From positions 1 to 39,602 of the forward strand of contig NZ_JAUMUL010000030.1 of assembly GCF_030530635.1 (NCBI RefSeq): DNA of 39,602 nucleotides. Direction: 5' to 3'. The stretch comes from Actinomyces sp. (GTDB lineage Bacteria; Actinomycetota; Actinomycetes; Actinomycetales; Actinomycetaceae). Below the pieces are notes generated by a model that saw nothing but the letters and a program-made list of their open reading frames with translations, was not told the DNA's origin and did not search any database. Numbering within the stretch: position 1 is the stretch's first letter; every line of letters begins with the position of its first letter. The position numbers and the translations under genes were made by a program. Below are positions 7,755-16,250 of the stretch, in pieces.

Positions 7755-8780
7755 TCAGGCGCGCGGCCCGGCCACCGATTCCCGTTCAATCACGCGTCCC
7801 ACAATACGCAGGTTCTGCGCCGGCGCGTCGGGGGAATCCAGAAGCTCATACAGCCGTTCCACCGCCCACGCCGCCATCTCGGCGTGCGGCAGTGCAATGG
7901 AGGTCAGCGGCGGAGAGAGCGATTCATTGATCAGCACCATGTCGTCGAATCCGACCACAGACAGGTCCTGCGGAATGCGCAGCCCCAACTCGGCGGCGGC
8001 CGCGTACACGCCCATTCCCATGGTGTCGGAGAAGCAGAACACGCCGGTGGGACGCTCGGTCGGCGCTGCGGCCAGCAACCGAAGGGCGACCTCGTGGGCG
8101 GCGTGACCGCTCGGTGTGCAGGAGACGATCACCGGCTCCACGCCGCTGTCACGGCAGCGGGCCACGAAACCCGCCTGCCGGCTGTGAGCGGCGGGGATGT
8201 CGTCATGGTTGTTGACCATGGCGACACGGCGATGCCCGCAGGCGAGCAGCACCTCGGCACCTGCGCGACCACCCATCACCTCGTCGGGAACCACCCAGGA
8301 GTAGCGCGCGTCGTGGGTGAAGGCGTTGACCACCACCGTGGGCAGACTCGCCAACGCGGACGGCACGTCAAGTTCCTGGTGGTAGAGGGCCCCCAGGATG
8401 ACGCCATCTACCTGGTGATCGATGAGTGTGCCGATCACCCCGTCCTCGTCGTCGGAGGTGTCGGCCACGATCAGCAGCCCGCCGCGGGAGCGCACGGCGT
8501 CCTGTGCTCCGCGCACCATGCGTCCCAGGTGCTCCGTGGTGACCAGATCGCGACCGACGAGTGCGATAGTGTCGGTACGGCGGGTACGCAGGGCGCGGGC
8601 GGAGGGGTTGGCGCGGTAGCCGAGCGCCGCCGCCACGGTCTTGACGTGCGCGCGGGTCTCCTCGGACACGCGCGAGCCCTCCGGGTTGTTCAGGGAGTGC
8701 GACACCGTGGTGACGGAGACACCGGCCTCGCGGGCAACGTCCTTGATGGTCACCCGGTCATTGGTACGACCAGGACTCAT
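7755..8780 (-). CDS. LacI-family transcriptional repressor of the fructan locus
   Basis: A 341-residue LacI/GalR regulator. The HTH and hinge read TIKDVAREAGVSVTTVSHSLN, RVSEETRAHV and ALGYRANPSARALRT, followed by a periplasmic-binding-type effector domain (DTIALVGRDLVTTEHLG ... GVFCFSDTMGMGVYAAAAELG ... LSVVGFDDM). ATG 8780 follows a GGAGGGGGAGA ribosome site. It lies downstream of, and on the same strand as, the GH32 and ABC transporter genes, separated from GH32 by about 190 bp with a 23-bp repeat pair. The natural target is the promoter at 14.3 kb, which carries a LacI-type palindrome. The effector is inferred to be sucrose, fructose or a fructo-oligosaccharide. Confidence 0.92.
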   Translation of the reverse strand: MSPGRTNDRVTIKDVAREAGVSVTTVSHSLNNPEGSRVSEETRAHVKTVAAALGYRANPSARALRTRRTDTIALVGRDLVTTEHLGRMVRGAQDAVRSRGGLLIVADTSDDEDGVIGTLIDHQVDGVILGALYHQELDVPSALASLPTVVVNAFTHDARYSWVVPDEVMGGRAGAEVLLACGHRRVAMVNNHDDIPAAHSRQAGFVARCRDSGVEPVIVSCTPSGHAAHEVALRLLAAAPTERPTGVFCFSDTMGMGVYAAAAELGLRIPQDLSVVGFDDMVLINESLSPPLTSIALPHAEMAAWAVERLYELLDSPDAPAQNLRIVGRVIERESVAGPRA

Positions 8781-8905
8781 CGGCGATCTCCCCCTCCTGC
8801 AAACGTCCAGGCAGGCGGTCAGTATCCCCCACTCGGCCGGTCGTCAGGGTCAGCCCGCACCGGGCGTGCCCTTTCAGCGGCCAACCGTCCAGGCACGCCC
8901 AACCA

Positions 8906-8946
8906 CTTCTACCGATCTCAGCACGTAACTTCTACCGATCTCAGCG
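8906..8946. repeat. 23-bp intergenic repeat, locus 1 (two copies, reverse orientation)
   Basis: Two adjacent copies of a 23-bp unit, one partial at its 5' edge, with core CTTCTACCGATCTCAGC. This is the reverse complement of the family at 15768-15835. Units abut without spacers. They lie between the GH32 stop (8970) and the lacI-type gene start (8780). Related copies are at 21747-21781 and 27830-27889. Confidence 0.8.
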
Positions 8947-8969
8947 AAGGGGCGGGCGGGAGCAGGAGT

Positions 8970-10613
8970 TCAGGATTCGCCCGGGGCAAGCCTTTCCACG
9001 TAGGCATCGGCCATGGCCCACGCCTGCAGGCGGGGGCCGGTGAGCGCGCCGGCATCAATGCTCACGCCGTCGTCACCCGGGTCGGTACCCAGGCGCGCCG
9101 ACAGCGGCTGTCCGTTGACGAACACCTCCAGGCTGGAGCCGTCCAGCAGCACCCGCAGGTGCACCTCCCCGTCCGGGCCGAGCGGCACCGGTCCGGCCAA
9201 TTCCCGCTGGTCCGGCGCCTCCCAGGGCGTGCCGGGTGCGGCGGAGGCGGAGCGGTCCAGGGAAAGCCATCCGGTCCAGGCGTCCTGCCCCGCCCGTCCG
9301 CTCAGTGCACGGCGAGCCAGCCGCAGGCGGGTGCGGCACCCGGCGTCAGCCGAAACCGCCAGGTCGACGACGACGTCCCCGGTACCCCGCAGCTGTCCCG
9401 TCAGCACCAGGTCGAGGCTTCGCCCGCGCAGGTCGGTACAGGCAGCGGTGATCGCGTCTGCGCCGTCGGCGTCCGCGAGCGGTCGGGAGCGCAGGGAGTC
9501 GATCTCGGCGATGGGCTGGAAGCGCACAGTCGAGTCCGGGGCCAGGGAGATCTCCCGCGGCACGGACATGGAGCCGGCCCAGCCCACCTCCAGCCGCTGG
9601 GCGCGTGTGGCGTTGGGCTGCATCCAGCCGAAGACCACCCGGCGCCCGTCGGGAAGGAGCACCGACTGGGGGGCGTAGAAGTAGTTCTCCCCCAGGTCGG
9701 AGCGGCCGACGACGTCGAGCCGCATGCGGGTGCCGGTGCGCCGCCCGCGCATCCACACCGAACGCAGGGTGCGTGAGGCGTGCCAGGCGGACACGAACAG
9801 GATGTCGGTCTGTCCCAGTCGCACCAGCTCCGGGCACTCCCAAACCGTGCCGGTGACACTGACGTCACCGTCGCCGACGGCGAGTGGGCCCTCGTAGCGC
9901 CAGCTGCGCAGATCCTCACTGGAGAAGCACAGGGCCGCTCCCGCCTGGGCGCCCTCGCGGCCGGCTCCCGGCAGTCCGGTTCCCATCACCTGGTACCAGC
10001 GCCCGTCCTCGCGCCACACCGAGTGGTCGCGCATCTCAGGCACCACCAGCCCTTCCGTGGAGGCGGGGGCGGCCTCAATGACCGGGTTGCCCGGGTACTT
10101 GACCCAGTGCTTGAGCAGGGGGTCCCCGGGGACGGCGGTGGCCAGGCAGCCGGTCTGGGTGTCTGCCTCCGAGGCACCGGAGTAGACCATGGTGGGCACC
10201 GTGGTGGGGCTGCCGTCCGCCGCCGTGCGCTCATCGGCGAGCACGACGCCCGACCAGCAGCCGTAGGCGTCCGCCCCGCCGTCACCGGGCCGAATGGCGG
10301 TGGGCAGGTCGTGCCAGTGCACCAGGTCGGATGAGTACTGGTGGCCCCATTCGATGTGCTGATGCACCGGGGCGTGAGGATTGTGCTGATAGAACAGGTG
10401 CACCAGGTCCTCACCGTCGGGTCCGGGCCACACGCTCAACCCGTTGGGATCATTCATCCAGCCCCAGGGCGGGGTGATGTGCCAGCGGGGACGAGCCGGG
10501 TCCGCCTGGGCGCGGGCCGCCTGTTCGGTCGGCGCAATTTCGAGGCGGTCCTCCGGTCGTACACGCCAGGAGGGCCGAGGCGGGGCGTCGGCGGTGGTGG
10601 AGGCGGTATTCAT
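8970..10613 (-). CDS. GH32 beta-fructofuranosidase / sucrose or fructan hydrolase
   Basis: A 547-residue glycoside hydrolase family 32 enzyme that releases fructose from sucrose, inulin-type oligosaccharides or levan. It has the nucleophile motif WMNDPNG near residue 52, FYQHNPHAP, a RDHSVW variant of the RDP motif (transition-state Asp kept) and WECPEL with the acid/base Glu, followed by a C-terminal beta-sandwich (LRVLLDGSSLEVFVNG). No signal peptide is seen, so the enzyme is probably cytoplasmic and acts on imported sugar. The start overlaps the stop of the upstream binding-protein gene by four bases, so it is co-translated with the transporter. Confidence 0.93.
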   Translation of the reverse strand: MNTASTTADAPPRPSWRVRPEDRLEIAPTEQAARAQADPARPRWHITPPWGWMNDPNGLSVWPGPDGEDLVHLFYQHNPHAPVHQHIEWGHQYSSDLVHWHDLPTAIRPGDGGADAYGCWSGVVLADERTAADGSPTTVPTMVYSGASEADTQTGCLATAVPGDPLLKHWVKYPGNPVIEAAPASTEGLVVPEMRDHSVWREDGRWYQVMGTGLPGAGREGAQAGAALCFSSEDLRSWRYEGPLAVGDGDVSVTGTVWECPELVRLGQTDILFVSAWHASRTLRSVWMRGRRTGTRMRLDVVGRSDLGENYFYAPQSVLLPDGRRVVFGWMQPNATRAQRLEVGWAGSMSVPREISLAPDSTVRFQPIAEIDSLRSRPLADADGADAITAACTDLRGRSLDLVLTGQLRGTGDVVVDLAVSADAGCRTRLRLARRALSGRAGQDAWTGWLSLDRSASAAPGTPWEAPDQRELAGPVPLGPDGEVHLRVLLDGSSLEVFVNGQPLSARLGTDPGDDGVSIDAGALTGPRLQAWAMADAYVERLAPGES

Positions 10614-12316
10614 GAGCGTGCGTCGAGCTCCTCGTAGTAACGGTCCAGCGCCGCCTGGTAGATCTCCATGAGCCGGCTCAGACCCGTGGTTTCCAGGTCC
10701 TTAAGATATCCCTGCCAGTCGGCGTCAACGCCACCGTTCACAACCCACTGGGCGAATCTCTGCTTGACCAGGGTGGACACGTCGGACTCAATCAGGGATA
10801 GGTCGTCGAGTTCGGCGTTGGTGAACACCACGGGCGGGAAGGCGTCGTTGGCGGCCCACTCGGCGAACTCGTCATTGACCTGCTGCTGGCGCAGCAGGGC
10901 GCGGGGCTCGGGCAGCACGACCTCCTCGAAGTCCTTCGCGGTGGTGGACTTGGGCCCACCGGGGGCGACCTTCTGCCGACGCTCCCCCTCCGATTCGCCC
11001 TCCGCGGCCGGGATCTGTGCCAGCATGCCGTTCTCGTCGTATTCCAGGGTCACGCCAACGGGCCCCCAGCTGTTCTGGGCGGACATCGCCGGGTCGTACA
11101 TGCGGTCCACCCATCGCATCACGGCCGCCTGGTAGCGGCAGGTGCGGGTCATGGCGAAGGCGCCGCGGGAGATCTCCTGATTGTTGGAAACCGAGGCGCG
11201 GCGCACGCCGTCCACACCCGCCAGCACCGGGCACAGCTCGTAATGGCCCTCGCGATCCTCCCCCACGAACTCGGTGGCCTCCCACCAGTAGAAGGCGGCG
11301 AGTGACTCCTGCTCCGTCTTGCCCTTGGCCAGGTAGGCGGTGTCGTCCTGGGAGAAGGACTCGGAGTCGATCAGGCCCTCGGCGTACCAGGAATGCAACT
11401 GCTTGACACCCTCCTTCCACGGCTCGGTGTTGGCGGTGAACACGGCCTTGCGGTCGATCACGATACGGTGGTCGTTGTTGTCCGCCTGGCCTCCGTAGGC
11501 GGCAATGATGTCCCACGGGTTGGCGCAGAAGGACCCCGGTATGAATGACAGGGGCAGCAGCTTGCCGGTGCCGGAGGGATCCTGCTCCTTGAAGGCCAGC
11601 AGTGTCTCGTGCAGCTCCTCGATCGTGGTGGGCATCTCGCGGCCGACGGCGGCCAGCCAGTCGGTGTTGATGTACAGGAAGTTCGGGAAGGGCACGAGCC
11701 CGAGTTCTTCCACGCTCGGGAGGGTGTAGATATGGCCGTCCTCACTGGTGATGGCGGAGCGGATGTCGGGCCGTGAATCCAGCAGCGCGGAGATGTTGGG
11801 GCAGTTGTCGGCGAAGAACTCGTCCAGTGGCACCAGCGTGTGGTTGGCGGAGTAGGTGGCGACCTCGGCGTCGGTCAGCCCGGTGTTCCAAAGGATGTCC
11901 GGCAGGTCCCCGGAGGCCAGCAGCAGATTCTTCTTCTCCGCGTACACATCCTCGGTGAGCATGTTCCACTGCACCTGGACATTGGTCTCCTGTTCCCATT
12001 GTTGGGTGAGTTCCATCTGGCCGTAGGGCACGGACAGGGCCGAACGCGAACCGGTGGCGGTGATGCTGATCGGGGTGGAGACGATCGGCAGGGAGTCGGC
12101 GGTCTCGGCCAGGCCGGCGGAGCCGGACTCGTCGGGGACGCGGTAGTCGGCGGCGCTCTTCTTGCCCGAGCAGGCGGCCATGGCTAGCAGCCCCGCGCCG
12201 GCGAGCGAGCCGCGCAGCAGCAGGCGGCGGCTGATCGGGTGGCGGACGGAGCCGCCGGGGACGGCCTTCATGACGGGGTTGGCAAGCTTATTTGCAGTGG
12301 CGTTGTGGGGCAGCAT
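10610..12316 (-). CDS. Extracellular sugar-binding lipoprotein (ABC family 1)
   Basis: A 568-residue solute-binding protein for the adjacent CUT1 transporter. Residues about 28-50 form an export signal with a twin-arginine-like SRRLLLRGS, a hydrophobic stretch and a lipobox ending in Cys (LLAMAAC), so it should be lipid-anchored outside the membrane. The mature part contains typical type-1 binding-protein patterns (WEQETNVQVQWNML, DLPDILWNTGLTD, NTDWLAAVGREMPTTIEEL). Its length and pairing with LplB/YtcP-type permeases match the long YtcQ/LipO-like subgroup. ATG 12316 has GAGAGG seven bases upstream; longer readings upstream overlap the permease gene. It is the third gene of a permease-permease-binding protein-GH32 operon. 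Confidence 0.9.
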   Translation of the reverse strand: MLPHNATANKLANPVMKAVPGGSVRHPISRRLLLRGSLAGAGLLAMAACSGKKSAADYRVPDESGSAGLAETADSLPIVSTPISITATGSRSALSVPYGQMELTQQWEQETNVQVQWNMLTEDVYAEKKNLLLASGDLPDILWNTGLTDAEVATYSANHTLVPLDEFFADNCPNISALLDSRPDIRSAITSEDGHIYTLPSVEELGLVPFPNFLYINTDWLAAVGREMPTTIEELHETLLAFKEQDPSGTGKLLPLSFIPGSFCANPWDIIAAYGGQADNNDHRIVIDRKAVFTANTEPWKEGVKQLHSWYAEGLIDSESFSQDDTAYLAKGKTEQESLAAFYWWEATEFVGEDREGHYELCPVLAGVDGVRRASVSNNQEISRGAFAMTRTCRYQAAVMRWVDRMYDPAMSAQNSWGPVGVTLEYDENGMLAQIPAAEGESEGERRQKVAPGGPKSTTAKDFEEVVLPEPRALLRQQQVNDEFAEWAANDAFPPVVFTNAELDDLSLIESDVSTLVKQRFAQWVVNGGVDADWQGYLKDLETTGLSRLMEIYQAALDRYYEELDARS

Positions 12317-12327
12317 TTGGGGACCTC

Positions 12328-13281
12328 TCAGCTCTTCACGGCGCCGATGAGGGCGCCCTGGGCGAAGTACTTCTGGGTGAAGGGAAGTATTGACAGCAGT
12401 GGGAAGGTGGACACGACGATCATCCCGTACTTCATCAGCTCGGCGATGCGCTGGGACTCGGCGTAGGAGTCCATGCCGGTGGCGGAGACCCCGGAACCGG
12501 ACACATCGGACTGGATCAGGATGTTGCGCAGAACCAGTTGAAGGGGGTACTTGACGTCGTCGTTGAGGTAGATGAGGGCGTCGAAGAAGGAGTTCCAGTA
12601 GGCCACCGCATGGGTGATCACCAACAGCATGATGAGTGCCCTGGACAGGGGCAGCACGATGCGGAAGAAGTAACGCCACTCGCCGGCGCCGTCCAGCGCG
12701 GCGGCCTCATGCAGCTCTTCGGGGATCGTCGTCTCGAAGAAGGTGCGGGCAATGATCAGATTGGTGACGCCGATGGCTCCGGGCAGTACCACGGCCCACA
12801 TGGTGTTGAGCATCCCCAGATCCCGCACCACCAGGTAGCGGGCGATCATGCCGCCGTCGAAGAACATGGTGATGATGAACAGCACCATGAAGAAGTTGCG
12901 ACCGGGCAGTGACTTGCGGGACAGGGCGTAGCCGGCACCGAGGATGGAGCATACCGAAATGGTGGTCCCCAGGGCCGTGTACAGCAGCGAGTTCCCGAAG
13001 CCGCGCATCACGGTGGAGGTGGAGAAGATGCGCTGATAACCCTCCAGGGTGATGTTCTTGGGCCACAGCCAGACGTTGCCCTCGTAGACCTGGTTGGGGT
13101 CGGAGATCGAGGCTATGACTACGAAGTACAGCGGGTAGATGATCGCGATCACGGCGCCGCCCAGCAGCAGGACGACGAACAGCGTGTAGAGGGGGTCGGC
13201 GATCCGTTCCATGAATCGGCGCGGGCCGGAAGCGCGGAAGGTGGGGGCGGCGTCGAGAGCGGACGCGGGTGCGGTGGTCAT
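12328..13281 (-). CDS. Carbohydrate ABC transporter permease, YtcP-like (CUT1)
   Basis: A 317-residue inner-membrane permease of the MalG/YtcP type with about six transmembrane helices, beginning with LFVVLLLGGAVIAIIYPLYFVVIASI. The cytoplasmic EAA loop is visible as EELHEAAALDGAGEWRYFF, the contact site for the ATPase. The family end FTQKYFAQGALIGAVKS is present. No ATP-binding subunit is encoded in the operon, so it probably uses a shared MsmK-like ATPase from elsewhere. ATG 13281 follows GAGGA. It is downstream of the LplB-like permease by 30 bp. Confidence 0.92.
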   Translation of the reverse strand: MTTAPASALDAAPTFRASGPRRFMERIADPLYTLFVVLLLGGAVIAIIYPLYFVVIASISDPNQVYEGNVWLWPKNITLEGYQRIFSTSTVMRGFGNSLLYTALGTTISVCSILGAGYALSRKSLPGRNFFMVLFIITMFFDGGMIARYLVVRDLGMLNTMWAVVLPGAIGVTNLIIARTFFETTIPEELHEAAALDGAGEWRYFFRIVLPLSRALIMLLVITHAVAYWNSFFDALIYLNDDVKYPLQLVLRNILIQSDVSGSGVSATGMDSYAESQRIAELMKYGMIVVSTFPLLSILPFTQKYFAQGALIGAVKS

Positions 13282-13311
13282 GACGATTCCTCGTTTGGTT
13301 CGCGGTTGGGG

Positions 13312-14253
13312 TCAGAACAGGCTCGATTGACCCGCACGCTTGGCGACCTGGTTGAACACCAGCAGCAGGATCATGTTGAGAACGGAGTTGAACAGGGAGA
13401 TGGCGGCCGAGTATGAGAACTGGGCACTCTTGAGGCCCACGTCGTAGACGTATGTCTGGATGATCTGCGAGGCGCCCAGGTTCAGGTCGGTCTGCATGAG
13501 CAGGGCCTTCTCGAATCCGAGGTTGAGCAGGTTGCCGACGGCCAGGATCAGCATGATCGAGATGATCGGCCGGATGCCGGGCAGGTCGATGTGCCACAGG
13601 CGCTGCCAGCGGTTGGCGCCGTCCACGCGGGCCGCCTCATGCAGACTGGGGTCAATGGCCGCCAGTGCGGCGAGGTAGATGATCATGGAGAAGCCGGCGT
13701 TCTGCCAGATGTCGCTCATGACGTAGATGGGCCTGAACCAGCCCTCCTCGTTCATGAAGTTGATCGGCTGCCCGCCGGTCAGCGTGATCACGTTGTTGAC
13801 CAGCCCGGAACGGGGCGAGAGCAGCACGAACAGCATGCCGACCACCACCACGGTGGAGATGAAGGCCGGGGAGAACAGCACCGTCTGGATGAAGGACTTC
13901 AGCCTGCGGGAGGCCAGCTGGTTGATCAGCAGCGCCAGGATGATCGGCACCGGGAAGCCGAAGACGAGCCCGAGGACGTTGATGGCGATAGTGTTGAAGA
14001 AGATCCGGGAGAACTGGAAGGAGTGCAGGAAGCGGCTGATGTGCTCCAGCCCCACCCACTCGCTGCCCAGGAAGCCGTCAATGGGGTTGTAGTTGCGGAA
14101 GGCGATCTGGACGCCGTACATGGGCCAGTACTTGAACAGCACCAGGTAGATCAGCGCCGGAGCCAGCAGCAGGTACAGCTGCCAGTGGCGCGCGACGCGC
14201 GTCCACAGTGCCGTGGAGCGTCGTTTTATTGGGGCAGTGGCGGATCTTGACAT
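13312..14253 (-). CDS. Carbohydrate ABC transporter permease, LplB-like (CUT1)
   Basis: A roughly 313-residue permease with six predicted membrane helices. It opens with a basic segment and WQLYLLLAPALIYLVLFKYWP, then MYGVQIAFRNY, the hallmark of LplB-type permeases. The EAA loop reads PSLHEAARVDGANRWQRLW. It would form a heterodimer with the downstream YtcP-like protein. ATG 14253 has GGAGG six bases upstream; ATG 14256 is equally in frame but too close. It is the first gene of the operon and is directly preceded by the promoter and operator at 14313-14362. Confidence 0.92.
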   Translation of the reverse strand: MSRSATAPIKRRSTALWTRVARHWQLYLLLAPALIYLVLFKYWPMYGVQIAFRNYNPIDGFLGSEWVGLEHISRFLHSFQFSRIFFNTIAINVLGLVFGFPVPIILALLINQLASRRLKSFIQTVLFSPAFISTVVVVGMLFVLLSPRSGLVNNVITLTGGQPINFMNEEGWFRPIYVMSDIWQNAGFSMIIYLAALAAIDPSLHEAARVDGANRWQRLWHIDLPGIRPIISIMLILAVGNLLNLGFEKALLMQTDLNLGASQIIQTYVYDVGLKSAQFSYSAAISLFNSVLNMILLLVFNQVAKRAGQSSLF

Positions 14254-14312
14254 CATCGTCCTCCGTGGGGATATTGGGACACCATCGCCTCGGACGGAAG
14301 GAATCCCAGCGC

Positions 14313-14326
14313 CCTAAACGATTTGG
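14313..14326 (-). promoter_or_regulatory. LacI-type operator before the sugar transporter operon
   Basis: CCTAAACGATTTGG is an imperfect palindrome with the central CG of LacI/GalR operators; five of seven base pairs are symmetric. It starts just downstream of the predicted -10 box, across the expected transcription start, where bound repressor would block initiation. The regulator at 7755-8780 is the natural candidate. The assignment rests on position and symmetry only. Confidence 0.6.
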
Positions 14327-14333
14327 CGTGCAT

Positions 14334-14362
14334 ATGTTGCACCCACGTCCAGTTCATGTCAA
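14334..14362 (-). promoter_or_regulatory. Promoter of the sugar transporter/GH32 operon
   Basis: Read on the minus strand: a perfect TTGACA -35 box (14362-14357), a 17-base spacer, and CAACAT (14339-14334) as a partial -10 box. The start site would fall near 14327, at the edge of the palindrome at 14313-14326. Confidence 0.6.
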
Positions 14363-14450
14363 GACGATTTTGCACGGTGTTGGCCCTCCGCCCCCAACTA
14401 CCTGCGCGGACCGGCCGCGCATCCGCCGTCCGCATGCAACAATCGGCTCT

Positions 14451-14726
14451 ATGAGCGCACCCTCGCCCTCCGAACCGGTCGGCCCCGCCGACACCGACGT
14501 CGCCTCCCTGCCCTACGAGCAGGCCCGCGAACAGTTGGTCAGCGTTGTCCAGCGGCTCGAGGCCGGACAGGTTCCCCTGGAGGAGGCGCTCAAGCTGTGG
14601 GAGCGCGGTGAGGCGTTGGCCGCCCGTTGTCAATCCTGGCTGGATGATGCCCATGCCCGTCTCGCTGCCGTCGCCGACGCCGGCAGCGCCAAGAACGACT
14701 CCGGCAACGACGCCCCCACGCCCTGA
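14451..14726 (+). CDS. xseB: Exodeoxyribonuclease VII small subunit
   Basis: A 91-residue protein with the XseB core LPYEQAREQLVSVVQRLEAG, PLEEALKLWERGEALAARCQSWLDDAHARL, two helices that wrap the XseA coiled-coil. Its Ala/Ser/Asp-rich tail is disordered. ATG 14451 begins MSAPSPSEP. It is normally directly downstream of xseA in the same operon; here five minus-strand sugar genes separate them, and xseB must be transcribed from its own promoter. Confidence 0.92.
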   Translation: MSAPSPSEPVGPADTDVASLPYEQAREQLVSVVQRLEAGQVPLEEALKLWERGEALAARCQSWLDDAHARLAAVADAGSAKNDSGNDAPTP

Positions 14727-14794
14727 CCCCAACGACCGTCTAATCCGCATTCATCTCGCCACCGCACCGCCCACCACCCGTGAGGAGCCCGAAC

Positions 14795-15751
14795 ATGTCC
14801 GCACCCGGTCCCGCAGGCACTGCCCTTGTCATCGGCGAGGCACTCGTCGACGTCGTCATCCATCCCGGCAAGCCCGCCCAGGACATCCCCGGCGGCTCGC
14901 CCGCCAACGTCGCCCTGGGCCTCAGCCGCCTCGGCCGCGACGCCGAACTCGACTGCTGGATCGGCACCGATCCCCGCGGGCAGGCGGTGCGCGCCCACCT
15001 GGAAGCCTCCGGTGTACGACTGACGCCGGGTTCCGACGGCGCCGAACGCACCTCGACCGCGCAGGCGACCATCGGGGCCGACCGCGCCGCTACCTACGTG
15101 TTCGACCTGGACTGGAACCCGCCCTACCCGCGGCGAGCGGAGGGTGAACCGGCACCGCTGCTGGTACACACCGGATCTATCGCCGCGATCCTGGAGCCGG
15201 GCTCCGCCACGGTGGAACGGGTCCTGTCGGACTTCCGGACCACCTCCACTATCTGCTACGACCCCAACGCCCGCCCGCAGCTGATGGGCACTCCCGACCA
15301 GGCACGCGCGCAGGTCGAGCGGTTGATCTCCCTGGCCGACCTGGTCAAGTGCTCCGATGAGGACATCGAGTGGTTCTACGGGCAGGACGTGGATATCGAG
15401 GAAGTCGCGCGTGGCTGGTTGAAACTGGGAGCCGCCCTCGTCGTGGTGACCCGCGGCAAGCAGGGCTCCCTGGCGCTGACCGCCTCCGGCCTGCGTATGG
15501 AGGTGCCGGCCGACCCAACCGTGGTGGTCTCCGACACTGTTGGCGCGGGCGACTCCTTCATGGGTGGTCTTGAGGACGGCATCTGGGCGGAGGGCCTGGT
15601 GGGTGCCGATCGGCGCGAGGCGCTGCGCGGCATCGACGAAGACGCCCTGGAGCGCGTCCTGCGTCATGCAGCCGCCATCGCCGACATCACCGTCTCCCGC
15701 GCCGGCGCCAACCCGCCCACCCGCGCCGAGTTAGACTCCCGGGGCGCCTGA
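14795..15751 (+). CDS. PfkB-family sugar kinase, probable fructokinase
   Basis: A 318-residue ribokinase-like sugar kinase. It has the N-terminal signature GEALVDVVIHPG...IPGGSPANVALGLSRLG, the substrate/lid region, and the C-terminal anion-hole/catalytic motif DTVGAGDSFMGGL with the catalytic Asp. ATG 14795 follows GAGGAG. Specificity cannot be proved from sequence, but its place beside a GH32 enzyme and sugar transporter fits ATP-dependent phosphorylation of the fructose released in the cytoplasm. It lies 68 bp after xseB on the same strand. Confidence 0.88.
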   Translation: MSAPGPAGTALVIGEALVDVVIHPGKPAQDIPGGSPANVALGLSRLGRDAELDCWIGTDPRGQAVRAHLEASGVRLTPGSDGAERTSTAQATIGADRAATYVFDLDWNPPYPRRAEGEPAPLLVHTGSIAAILEPGSATVERVLSDFRTTSTICYDPNARPQLMGTPDQARAQVERLISLADLVKCSDEDIEWFYGQDVDIEEVARGWLKLGAALVVVTRGKQGSLALTASGLRMEVPADPTVVVSDTVGAGDSFMGGLEDGIWAEGLVGADRREALRGIDEDALERVLRHAAAIADITVSRAGANPPTRAELDSRGA

Positions 15752-15767
15752 CTCCCACCCGCCCCTC

Positions 15768-15835
15768 GCCGAGGTCGGTAGAAGTTACGTGCCGAGGTCG
15801 GTAGAAGTTACGTGCCGAGGTCGGTAGAAACTGCA
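15768..15835. repeat. 23-bp intergenic repeat, locus 2 (three tandem copies)
   Basis: Three head-to-tail units of exactly 23 bp (15768-15790, 15791-15813, 15814-15835; the last diverges at its end). Each carries CCGAGGTCGGTAGAAGTTAC, and its first ten bases CCGAGGTCGG form a small inverted repeat. The copies directly follow the sugar kinase stop codon. Confidence 0.9.
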
Positions 15836-16130
15836 GGACACCGGGGCTCCAGTCCAACTTGCACTTTCCGGCTCATCCAGTTTTAGGGGCCAGAAGATGC
15901 GGTAGCCCGTGGTGAGGAACCAGGTGACCACGCCGGTGCACCGCGTCCGAGTCGACTGCTGGCATCCCCATGCCGGAGTTGACCGTCGGCACGTCACCCC
16001 GGAGTCGACTGTCGTCGACCGTTATCCGGCTCGTCCGGTTTGGGGGTGTGGTGGTTGTGGTGAGCTGTGGTAGAAGTGTCGCTGATGTCCTGAGGCCTAA
16101 CAGGGATCGGGATGCCTGCTTGGCCGGTTG

Positions 16131-16250
16131 GGCGTTAACAACGCAACTTAACGTTCTGCTGTATTCCTCGGGGGCCTTCAGCAGACGGGTAACCGGCGTT
16201 GTTAACCCCGAAGTGGCGTAGCAGACCGGGAAGCGGCGTTGCAGACGGAC
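16131..16250. repeat. Nested hairpin element A with trailing GGCGT motifs
   Basis: GTTAACAACGC (16134-16144) pairs perfectly with GCGTTGTTAAC (16196-16206). Inside it TCTGCTG (16155-16161) pairs with CAGCAGA (16179-16185). After the outer stem come two further related motifs, GGCGTAGCAGAC near 16215 and GGCGTTGCAGAC near 16234. A homologous element with different but still paired outer-stem bases is at 27968-28040. Confidence 0.75.

Noticed and set aside
7884..9776. 630-codon open frame on the + strand
   Set aside because: It crosses the LacI-type gene, the repeat pair and part of GH32, all of which read well on the minus strand.
15768..15835. CRISPR array
   Set aside because: The 23-bp units abut without spacers and no cas genes are present.
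15970..16221. 83-codon open frame in the repeat region
   Set aside because: It runs through hairpin element A and has no homology or ribosome site.
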